The position numbers and the translations under genes are program-made. 64,000 nt of DNA from Stichopus chloronotus (taxonomy: Eukaryota > Echinodermata > Holothuroidea > Aspidochirotida > Stichopodidae), in the NCBI GenBank assembly GCA_021234535.1, contig CM037835.1, positions 9,796,001 to 9,860,000 on the forward strand, given 5' to 3'. The notes beneath the pieces are model-generated. The model was given only the letters and a program-made list of their open reading frames with translations, had not been told where the DNA came from and did no database searches. Shown here in pieces: positions 48,401-60,400 of the stretch. Position 1 is the stretch's first letter. Every line of letters starts with the position of its first letter.

Positions 48401-51400
48401 ACTTACAGTACAGAATATACAGCAGGTCAGGGAAAGAGACTTTCGAAGCATGTGCAAAGAATGCCTAACTGTGAATTCCACTTTTAAGTTCAGGAAGATA
48501 TTAACAGGTAGAGAATAAACACGTCAGTTGACAGATGTTCCCGCATTGTTAAACCCAGTTTTTGGTTGCATTTGCCTTGACATGGTATCTATTGAACTTT
48601 CAGGTTTCACTCACAGTGTGGCATCTATAGGTCAAGTGGTCACTGCTGTGTACAGTATGTTTTTTCAGCTGCAGGACTGTACGAAGCAAGCGAAATGTGC
48701 ATACAACAGATTAACTATGACAGTAATGTCACAGTAGTGACATCACATCCATGACATCACCATTACAGTTCTCTACTCAATGAATGTATTTTACTGTACA
48801 TACCATCAACTTCACCACATCCCAATACAAAACCACAGTGGACTGGTGCTATACATGTTTCTGCATGCTACTGTACAGTAATGTACATGTCCTGTGACTT
48901 TGTAAACTCTAAACCAACCTCTCTCTGGTAAAGCATCTTGTCTGAAGTGGACTGTAGGACACTTGCCATTCATTCAAAGTGACTTTTCTTGTGACTAAAT
49001 TTCAGTAAATGGTGGTTCAAGGACAGCAACAAATTTGATACTTACAGTACAGTATGTGTCCTTTTCGTGAAGGTTTTTTTCTTTGCCTTTTATCTCTTAT
49101 TAACATGTACATGTAAAAACTAGTATTTTGGGGGGTTTGTTAGATGTGTAAGGTGCTACTGTGACAGTTATTCAAAACTCTTAGTTCAGTGTTCATCGTA
49201 TGACACAGAGATCAGTGGATTGAAAACAGGAAAACATTAAATGTAAAATATTCACCCTAAACTTTCAAAAGTTGCACCTTACAGAGACTACAGAGTTACT
49301 TCCTACTGTAACCCACATGGCTATAGTTCACTTTACGTATGTACAGACTGTAATTTGAAGATCAATGCAGTCACACCTACAGTAGTCATCAATCATGATA
49401 GGCAAAACTGATTTTTTTTTTTTTGCAAAGACAAAATAACTCTCATCACTTGTGATAACAAACAACTGACATTATTTGCTCCCATTCGTTTGGTTCAAGT
49501 TTGTGCAGGAAACATCTACAGTACACAGATGGTCAAATTCATGATTCATCTCAAATTTTTTGCAATTTTTCCAAATGTATACAGTAGTGTCAAAAGGTGT
49601 TTCCAGATTTGTCTTTATAAGCTTTTCCATTTATTTAGTACCCTTCATTAGCACAACTGATTAAATTTCTATTTATAGAAAGGAGTTTATCGACCAATTT
49701 TTTTTTAATTCAATATGTGTGGAATCAATCATCATCAAGGCATCAGTTCAGATAGCATCAAGTTCGAATGCTTCTAATTTAGCAAAGTTCTTTTGAAAAA
49801 GGAAGAAAAATGGGTGGGTCTGGGTCTTCTCAGATTTGGTTTTTTTTTTTAAGTCTATTGTAGACTCTGACTGGTAAAATTGATCATCACCGTGATTGTC
49901 AACCAAAACGGACAAAATGGGGGGTGACTTTTCAACTCAATACATAAATGTGCATGTGTAATATGGTGCAATCCCGTACCTTGTGGGGAATGTTAGACTC
50001 GATATCCAACAAAAATTTGAAGTTGTCATTGGAACAACCCATTTCCCATATTTGATTGTTTGAAGTATATTTAACTTGTCCGAACAGAAAACAGAAAGAC
50101 AAGCAAGTAACATGGGAATTAATATTTGCCATAAATTTCTTTTCACGATAGTAAATAGCCAATGTTGCCAATTGTCTTGTACGTGTGCAAAGTATTACCA
50201 CTTTTAAGATGCGAACTTTGCCTCAGAAAGTTACTTGCGTGTTGGACAACCAAAAAGAGTGGATTTGGTCGTCTGCCGTGATTTTTAATCATCTTGGACA
50301 ATGGGATGACTTGTTATAGTTCAGCCTTTTGTATGCACCATGTACTCGAAATTGCAGGTTTCATGCCTGTGGTGTCACATTGTATTCGGAACACTGTGAA
50401 GATAAACAGATTGCTTACACGTCTACAGTCTGCAGCATTATAATTTGAACCAGTTCTAGACATGTCTGCAAGAAACCTTTGCACAGTGGGTAAAATGCAA
50501 GAAAATGTGTTCTCATCAATTTTGCTTTGTGGAGTAATTTTCAAACTTTTACAAAAAAAAAAAACAAAACATAAAATCTGCTTTGGTTGGTGTACACAAC
50601 AGTCCAGTCAGTTTTGTTTTGTCAGAGTACAGGATTCTGCAGAAATCCTCTGGTGAGATCTGTCTGCAGTACAGTAGTTACAGTAAACGTTTAAACTTGT
50701 CAGCATGTGCCCAGTAAAAGTTAGAAATACAAGTGTTTGATGCAGTCACGATCTGCATATACATTTGTACAGTTACATATAGCACCACGCCGATCAAGTA
50801 CGTCGCTGTGTGTGGTTTACATCGATATATTCAAGATGCGTGAATTCATCGCTGTCTGCTTTCACTGCCGAATTACTGCACACATGTCACCCTCCCGTAG
50901 AGAGCAGACTGCTCTAATGCAGAGAATCTGTGGCTCGTTGTACTTCAACAGGTTAAACACTCCGTCTACAGATGATAACGTTCGGTTGTAATTACTCAGT
51001 CGACTTCAGTCCGCCCATTCGAGTGTGTGCTTTTCAGGAACAGGGAGAAGCTAAGTGAGTCTAGCACTCAAAAAATTGGGCGTGGGTGGTGACGAGCAGG
51101 ATTTATTTCATGTTAGTCAGACACTCTGCTGTCAGTTTCATGCGTCTGAGAACTTTTCATTCAAATGAAGCATCTCAAACCATCTCTGAAACCAAAGTGG
51201 CAAGCTTAAAAAGAGAAAAAGTACTGCAAGTAGTAACGAAAGAATACATTAAAGTTTTTAAATTATGAAAGTAAGCATCTGCAGAGTCCCTACTGCCTTG
51301 TAACTAGACACGGAAATGTCATGAGATACTAATTTCAAGTTCCAGGTTTGAAAAAAATTGTGAAATTTGATAAAATGACAGAAGTCATGGAAAAGTCTGT

Positions 51401-54400
51401 TATCTTCATTTCATCGTTATTCATTCATAAAATTCTCAATAAATCTGGTCAAGAATTGCTTACATTGAGGTCATGAAATGTTTAGGTAGAAGTTGTGGAA
51501 AAAGTCATGGAAATGTCATGGAAGCTTTTATTTGCCTGAAGGTGGAGAGGACCCTGCATCTAATGCCGGACATATTGTTATGTACTGTACAGTACTAAAT
51601 CACCTGATAGACTTCATAGCCGTCACTTAACTGCATCAATAGGACTAATTACTGTAGTATACAGTGTCAGGCGTTAAAAAGAGTGGAAGGTTGTCCTGTC
51701 AGAGCCAGTGTTGGCCCACATTTTGCATGAGAAGCAGGTGGAAGAGAATGGGGGAAAGGTTGAAACATTGGGAAAATTAGTTTTCAGTATACTGTAATGT
51801 ATAAACATAGACTTTGAAGGAAGATTCTGTACCATGTTGGGAATCAGCAGTGATTGTCACTTTGATTAAATACTGTAATTGCTGAATATACAGTACTGTG
51901 TAAGTGACAATTTATTATTTCATGAAAGCATATGATTGGCTGAAGTGCAGGTCTTAAAGTAAAAAAATATAAAAAACGTCAGTTTTTTTTCTCCAAAAGT
52001 ACAGTACAGTCATCTGGATGTGGTTACTGCTGTATGTTTGTACAGTCTACTATTTGCATGTGCTTTAATACTCCACAGTATAGTATGTTTCCTGTTTTAT
52101 AGTAGTGTGTAGATTATCAATGTTTTGAATGTTTCTTCACATGGAATTAATGTGACTGTCACCAAGGTAACAGATACCCACAGGGGCCTTTGTTCAAGAT
52201 CTCCGATAGCATCGTACCGTACTGCTTTACTCTTTCTGAGGCACTTTATATTGAATGTCTTGTGTAAGCGTCAAGTTCAAAATCAGTTTCAATCGATCTC
52301 ACACCACCTCACTTTTCCTTGTTTAAATATCATTACCTTCTGTGTTTTGTTGTTTTTGGTAAAATTTGGACAGAATTGTAATCATTTACTGTACTGTATC
52401 TTTTTTTCTGCTTTGTTCTGCCCCATAGTGTGACACTACTCTCCTGCAATGTACAGTAACCTTTTGTTTTCTGTGCTGTTTGATACTGTACTGTTTAATT
52501 TCATACTGTTTAGTGCTGTCTCGTTCAAACGAATGGTTGACCATTTGAACAGATCCCAATTCTGCTAAACATTTAAACAGATTTCCTGCATAAACCTACT
52601 CAAAGACATTCAATTTTCTTTTCCTTCAATGGTACAAGTAGCCATTCAGATATTGTGATCTACGTAGCAGAATGTTGACTTGGTGAAAGGTTTTGATCAT
52701 AGAAATATATTTTGGTGTTAATATTTCTATGTACAGTATTGGGATACTGTATGTCTGCTATCTGTCACTTTGCAGATGGTTTGTGTTTACAGGCCTAAGC
52801 TTATATTTTCTATCGGAATTGACATTGAATGTAGTATAAAAGGTCTACCTAGAATCTCCTGGAAACACTTGCTAAGGATGTTTTGTTTTTTACATAACTT
52901 ACAAAATATTGATCATGAGTAAGACATGGACAATTATTTACAAGAATAGTAATTTACCAGTTTACTACAGTATTTAGTAATAGCCAATTTAACAGTTCTT
53001 CACAGCACTGATACTGTTCAATGTTGTACGGTTCGATGCTGTTCCATTTGTTTCCATACTGTTCGGTGTGTAGTGGAATGCTCTGTACTGTAATTACTTT
53101 GCTGTGCTAGTTGTACACTGTTTCGTTCTCTTTAATGCTGCCACTGCACCAGAAGCTAAGTAGGCTGCTCGTCTGTTATGTTAGACCATGCTGTACTTTT
53201 CTGGTCACCTGTATTCTAGAGGCTTTCTTCGGAACTGTGAAAGGCTGCTACTGAACTCTATGTACTGATCCATTACAGTATGAGTGGTGCCAGGTCAGTT
53301 GGGGATATGCAGTGGATGTCATGATATTTACATTTTACCATAGAGTGACTGCTTCAGCTACTGTACTGTATAGTCACACTTATCTACCATTCTTGGAGTT
53401 CTGGTAATTCACAGCGCGTACTGGGGAATCTAAGTTCTGTTGCACTACCCCACTGTACTGTAAGTTACTGCCCATTTAATTTGTTCCATTTTCCATCCAT
53501 GTTTTGTCTTTTACCTGTCTGGTTTTGTTCTCTTCTGATCTGCATTGCTTCTCATTTTTTTTTTGTAGTCCATCTTCATCACCTGTGCCTTTTCTTGGAA
53601 GAGTTTTTGGCAAGCTGTTTTATTATACAGTATGTCAGGAATTATTTCAAAGTTCATGACCTTGTGTGAAAATCAATTACATCCAGACTTTCCACAAGTA
53701 ATATATACACTCTTGTCCCCCCACTCTTCTCTTCAGGGAAACAATGATTTTGATATTTGAGCATCTCGATGGGGTGGATCTGGTGTTACTGAAGAGTGAA
53801 CTACAGTATGTCTGAAGTGAAAATGCACTCTGTATAAATTTACAGTGACAATAAAACTTGATACTGTGCATGCTGGATAGACTTGTAGTTACAAGTAGTT
53901 GTGATTGCTGTGATTAGTACAAACAGTGTGACATACAACTGTATACCCAGTCACAAGTGTTTATACTGGGTACACCCGGGTCCGGATTTTCTTCCCGGTT
54001 AAAACACTGCTGGCCACATCAAGTGGTGTGTCTATTAAAATGGTAGATGTCAAAGTGCATTTTGAATCAGCTCAGCGCAAATAACGGCTTAATTTCGTAA
54101 TCTGGGGAGGGAGCGCAGCATTGGTGGGTGGGGCCAGGGGGCAGGGAGGTAGTCAAGAGACAGCTGAGAGGATGGGGACACCTGTATGAGTTGGTGGTGA
54201 CTTTACTTGTATAGAGTACATGGTTGTGAGCGCCAGTCGAAGCCTCGTTAAGGTCGACTTACGATTTGTTCGAGAAGCAGCATGAAACCTATCCCATCTT
54301 TTGTACTGTGGGCCAGAATCATGGCGAAACTGGTATCCCCATTTTTATGTGACAGAGTTGAGAAGCTGGCAAACTGCTGCATGGTTATTTACTGCACAGG

Positions 54401-57400
54401 AAATGATTTCAATTTTTGACATAATTTATGAAGAATTAAAAGATAAATTGTTCTGGGGAGTAGGTCTAACAGCATTTGGATTTAGATGCAGCACCATAAA
54501 CATGTAGAAGTCTCAATTAGTGTGATTCTTTTCTGTTCACTGAGCATTGCCGAGAGGAAGCAGTCTCCAAGTTTGTTTTGACACATTAGCCCTGTCTCTG
54601 ATGTGAATTGTCACACCTCTTCTTTCCTCTCAGGATCCGAGAAGAAAATGGGAGGAAGAGCCAGGTGGCTGGAAATCCATCCTCCCTCTGGAGACGATAC
54701 AGTGAATTCGAGATGCTAAGGAACTACTTGGTGGTGACATTCCCCTATGTCATTGTGCCTCCCTTGCCAGAGAAGAGGGTAAATCTGATTGTTTTTTTTT
54801 TTGGTCTGTCGTTGTCAAGCGTGAAAATTGTGCTGTATTACCATTTAGAACATTGTGACCACTCACACTGAAGAAATTATCTTTTGCTGATCTCATCTTG
54901 AAAACGTTTCATGGATTTCATCAAGCTGTTGTTTTGCCTTTCATCATCATCCCGTAAACAAAGAAGTCCCACCCCATTGTCATGGACTCATGGTGAACTG
55001 ATCACAGAATTCATGACTTTTTGTCGTGATGTAATTATCATGGAAATCTTAATAGATTTCAGGAGATCATCACCCCATCATTTGTCACCCCGCAAGTGCA
55101 GTGTGCAGGACATTGTCGTCAGACTCGATAACCTACCTCACCGATCCGACTCCCATTTACCTTGATTTAATTGGACTACTGTGACCCTCTTACTGTACAG
55201 TACCATCTACTGTACTATGTTACTCTGATATTGTTACAATACAGCATATAGAAGAGTATAGGTGTGACTGTACAGTATTTGTACTAGAAGTCCTGCTGAT
55301 GTAAATTGAAATCCAGGGAAATCTGCAATGTATTACAAATTATTTTAGAAGTCATTTTGTCGTCAAATATATGATGGATTTCATCTTGAGTTCACCACGC
55401 CATTCAGTTGTGAGGATTATATCTTATTCTCATTGTGATCTGAAAGTGAGGGAGACATAGAAGATTCAGGAAAGATCTCTGGACATTTACCAGGAAGCTC
55501 AAACTCAGTCAGGATGCCTTTAGTTTCTGCAATGTTATCCAACAAGTCTGTTAAACATGGACCTGTCGTCAGCTTGAAAAGAAATATAAATTGGGATACA
55601 GCATGTACAGTAAACATACAGCAGAAGGGCTTCTAAGCATCGTTCTGTATAGCTCTAGGCTTTTGTAATAGATCTAGGCCATTGTAAAAGGGACGACAGT
55701 CATTTGTTGAACGAGAAAATGTGGACAATGGCAACACACAGTGCAGTAATCCGACTGTGGTACAGTACATAGTTAAGGACATGTGAGAAATCATGGATGA
55801 TGATATTACAGCCTTTGTGAACCCACAGAGAGGACTTAGATATCATGGAATGTGCTGTCTTACAACATGACCTGCAAGAAATGTTTGACATTTTCATGAA
55901 ACATTGTCAAACAGCAAGTACTTGTACTCCATGCACCCTGGTGTGACTATCAGCTATCTGTTCGACAAGTCTTCAGGTATAGCGCTTTGAGGGTGTAATT
56001 ATCGCACAGTATCTCTCTTTTTGTTTTTGCATTAGATGACTATAATGTGGCAGCAGATGTCCACCGTGGACCACTTCGATGCAGACTTCATCGAGAGGCG
56101 GAGGGTCGGGTTGGAGACGTTCCTCCAGAGGGTTGCCGCTCATGAGGAAATGTGCCGTGACCATCTCTTTCACACTTTCCTGCTCCAGGATGAGAACTGG
56201 AGGGATGCAATTGTTAGAACAGGATTTCAGTCAAAGGTGAAGTACCTTACAAAAGATAATGTTTGGCAGAAAGTGATCCACTCAAATAGTTTTTAAAAAA
56301 AAAGAGAAAATACTCAACAATTGTCTCTGACATTTCATGCAGGGCCTATAAGCAAACAGTTGACTTTTGCTCTGAGACTTTGGTAAACTTTCTTGAGATT
56401 TATAGAAGTGTTGAGGAGAGATGTGAGCAGGTGAAATATTGAGGTTGAAAGAATTTAAGGTGGGAGCCGAGTATTGAGAGTTGAGGGGATGTGGTCCTCG
56501 AAATGTGTCTTTTTTAAATTTATCAACCTCTGTGAACTGTGCCCCATTAAAAGTTGATTACCCTCTCTTCTTGCATGGCATGAGGGAGTTAAAATAACTA
56601 TTAGCATCCAGCTTCAATGAAAACCACACAGTTGACAAGATGTTCAAACCATTGTCTTGTCGATGCTGCATAACATGGCAGTTCCTCTGAGATGACAGTC
56701 CGTAATCAAATCCAATTTCTGTCATTCCCTCGTAAAGGCGTGACGACTTGTTTTTGTGATTCCTCTTTTCATTTGCAGCAAGATTCTCGCCTGAAGAACC
56801 TCAACGCTTCCTTCAGACTCAAGAAGCCAGACAAGTAAGTCAGTCACTGTGGTTTACATGCCTTGTGGAACTGTCTGCAAATTGGAAGGTGTGTGGGGCA
56901 GGTCGTGGGTGAATGGAAATGTCAAATGTGGCATCAGTTTCATTCATATTTAATCACTTCTTGGGTGCACTTGTGAAAACTCAAGGTGAAAACTTTTCCA
57001 AAATACTTTTTTTCTCTCTGTTGATGTGTTTGTCATATGTCACTGTGTGTCAGTTGACAATGTGGACATGCTGATGCAGTGGACTCAACAAATTGGCTTG
57101 TCAAGCCACAATAACGTTGACGTATTGACCACATTGGGGAAAGAAGGAATATGTGCCGTGAATTTGGAAGGGGAGACCATATTTCTCATCGAAAACATAT
57201 GTTCATGAACATAAACAAGATGTTTCACTTGCGTCTGCTCTTGTCTCAACAAACTTGATTACATCTTGTCGATGATCTCCCATTGGTGAGATGGTCAACA
57301 GAGACCAAGAAAGAGGGAGGAGGATGATGCTATTGTTCCTCTGAACATGATAAAGATAAACAAGAGATAGTGATAACAAACTTTAGAGTGAATACTGCAG

Positions 57401-60400
57401 CTGGGTATTGAAGCTGTATGTTCACAGACAAGATTTTAATATTTTGTATATGCCAATCTCCAGTAACCGATGAAAAAGAAAGATCCTGTCAACTGTTTAC
57501 ATTTTTGGTGGGGTTATAGTCATGCATCACACTGAAATGATGTTACAGGAATGATGGGAAAATACTGAAGGTGTTGTACTTTAGACACTTTCAGTGTTCA
57601 CACTTTTTTTTTTGATATCTTCTCAATATTTCATGTTTTCTGTGTTGTACAACGGTGATGTAGTATTTTCGAAAAAAGTAACAAGTCAAATAGCATTTAC
57701 TTGGAATGGAAGCTAGGAGGGTCTAGAATAAAGTAGTTTGTTTCAGTTTCACAGCTACAAATATAAAGTTTGTTTCTTAATCATACAGGAGGATATATGT
57801 GCTGAACAATATGTACTTTACATAACCCCCATTTAACCAGCTTCACCCCTTGACCTGCTTCTTTGAAGTTTTAGTAGCTAGACTTTGTGAAGCTGGTCAC
57901 TAGCAATATATTTATTTTCCCCCATTTCCCCCTCCCCCCTATTCCTTACTGCTCTGAAATTTGTTGACATTGTAAACCTAGTCGGTTATGTGGGTTTTGG
58001 TGAGTGCAGATCTATCTGTGTATCTGATATATATATTTTTTTGCATTAAATGTGATATCAGGAAAGCAAAAAGCTCAGAGATAGTTTGTGTGTGATATGT
58101 AGGTGGATCTTCTCAATTATGTTGAAAGGTTGGTCTTTTCAGGTCAATCTTATGGAATGATATCTCATGAAAGTAAGTTTGAAAAACATCTCATGCTAAA
58201 TAATTGTACTGTAGTGGATGTCAAGAAGTTGATTCGATTTGTTAGAGGTAATTTTGGTGTGAGAGGTATCAAATTGTAAAAACCCTGTAAAAACCATACT
58301 GTTTCTACCCAGGGGAAGCTTGTACCACTGTATTCAGTTCTTGGTATGTAGATGTACCCCATTCACACGAAGAACTCTTTTGTTTTTTGGCGGATGTCAA
58401 ACATCAATTGCAGTTTGTAGGGGTCGTGTCGTGTATAAGTTTGTAAACATGATGTCTGAAGGAGGAAAGCTACTGTAGGACGAACCTCATGTGTTTCAAT
58501 GTCTGATGTATCAACACTCAGTTAAGTGTAGGATGCCCTCCTGTCACTGGTCATTGTGTATCAGAGTCCTTTATTTCCAAGACATAAAGATAGCGTGATG
58601 AAACTGTCCTAACAATGATGTCACATGCATCCTACTTTACATATTATCACCTCATGGAGAAAAATAAAGGCACACTCTATTGATGCCCCCAGCAGGTTTT
58701 ACATCTGAGACAGTGATATGAGGACCCTGACAGAAGCATTTGTTAATTCATTACTTCTGCAATCGTGGACAGAATGAATGCTAGAACACTAGAGGGCACA
58801 GATCAGGTGACAGAGTTTGACTACTGACCGTACACCATGTGTACCTCATTTGATGTTGTGGTGTCTCTCTACAGACAGACTGCTTTAGAAGATCAGCAAC
58901 ATCATGAATCATTTTGCTTGGAAGTACTGTACTCACATTATATCATTCAAATCACATGCATTTTGGTTCTTTTGTTGTACTGGTGATTTTATTGGTTTTT
59001 TTTTTGTTGTTGTTGTTGTACTGGTCAATGTTATAGGTTTAAATTGATTGTGCATTCACCTGTGACTTGTTGTTTGTTTGCAGACGATTTGAAGGCCTGA
59101 AGATCTACGCACAAGAATTGAGGAACAACATCTCTGCTATCTTGAAAACAAGAGCAGTAAGTAACATCTGACTTTGACTTGTCATTGTCCTGAAGTTCTG
59201 TCAACATAAAATATGCTTCAGTGTTCTCCGTAGGGGTCGTAGGAGTGCAGCCCACCCCATGGTGAGAATTACCACCCCCTGAAATAGCATCTTCCCTCGT
59301 GAAAATACTTCTCCCTCATGTCAAAGCTTCACTGGACCACACAAATTGGCAGTAGGCCTCTGCCATTTCAAAGAGAGCAAGAAGTCATTTCTAAGTGCCA
59401 TTTTGCATCTTTATCTCAGTTTATTAAAATTTCTGGAGGTGAGATTGAACTCCTTCCCCTTTTAAACCCCTCAGCAGTGATCATGTATGTATATCTGACT
59501 TGACTGTCCCCCTCTCTTGAATTCTTTGGAAAAAACTGCACTTTTACAGATCTGTCAGCCTGTCTCTACTGGGTGACTGAACACTGGTCCAGTGCACTGG
59601 ATGAATTTTATACTCAGTCAAATGTTGAAGCAACAGTATTGATGTAGGGGTGAAGATATCATGAGGTTGGGGAAGCTACACCCCATATACATTAGGAGGT
59701 TGTGTTTGGCAATGCATCAAAAATGATTATTATGATAATTCTTTCACAAGACAATGCAATATTAAGATTTCCAAGGTAATGATAATGATAATTTTATGTA
59801 TGACAGTTACATTCAGATTTGTTATCAAATACTGCCAAAATTCCATGAAATTTTCAATATGGCACAGATTAAACAAAATGCTGGCAAACTCCATTGTCAA
59901 AACAATGTGAGTATCCCCATGAGCACTGGCTACGATTACTTGTTATGAAATCATGAGGAGGGTTAACTACTGCGTAATGCTTCTCCTGTAGGCCTAGTGT
60001 TATATAAAAACCCCAACTACGCCATCTTGACAAATTTCAGGTCATGCATCTAAACATTTTAAGACAGAAGGATTGATAGGCAAAACCACAAAATATGATT
60101 TCAATGTTTTTTCAAATAACCTGATGTCCCAAACTCACAAATAGTCAACTGTTCACCTTGGGTGATGACATATGCAGTTGCTGATGTGGTTAGGCTTTCT
60201 TTTCTATACCTCACCACATTAGGATATCATTATTTTCAATTTTTGGAAGGTTTCGCACAATTTTTTCTATTTCCACCAACGCTTTCATAAATTGTGACTG
60301 CAAAATTGTACACAGTATAATTGAGTTTACTTGACATGTGTAACAGGTTGTGGAGCATTGAAGTTTTGAAGCGATATGGATGATTTTTTTTCTGATCAAA

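Larger units (their letters stand above)
37206..54633 (+). other. SNX4 intron 2 (17.4 kb)
   Basis: A repeat-rich intron. It holds the duplication at 38110-38436, the CAGTTTGCCCC repeats, the first 145-bp array with a nested MITE, a complete hAT MITE (46432-47313), a probable hAT MITE (51282-51556) and most copies of the TACTGTACAGTA palindrome. No nested gene with convincing coding potential was found on either strand. Confidence 0.6.

Noticed and set aside
50737..50991. 84-codon open frame in a more CG-containing stretch
   Set aside because: No recognisable domain and no exon-like boundaries.
36000..56000. GTACTGTA words as miR-101/miR-144 target sites
   Set aside because: The 8-mer matches the vertebrate miR-101 seed site, but the copies are intronic and I have no evidence that this miRNA exists in the organism.
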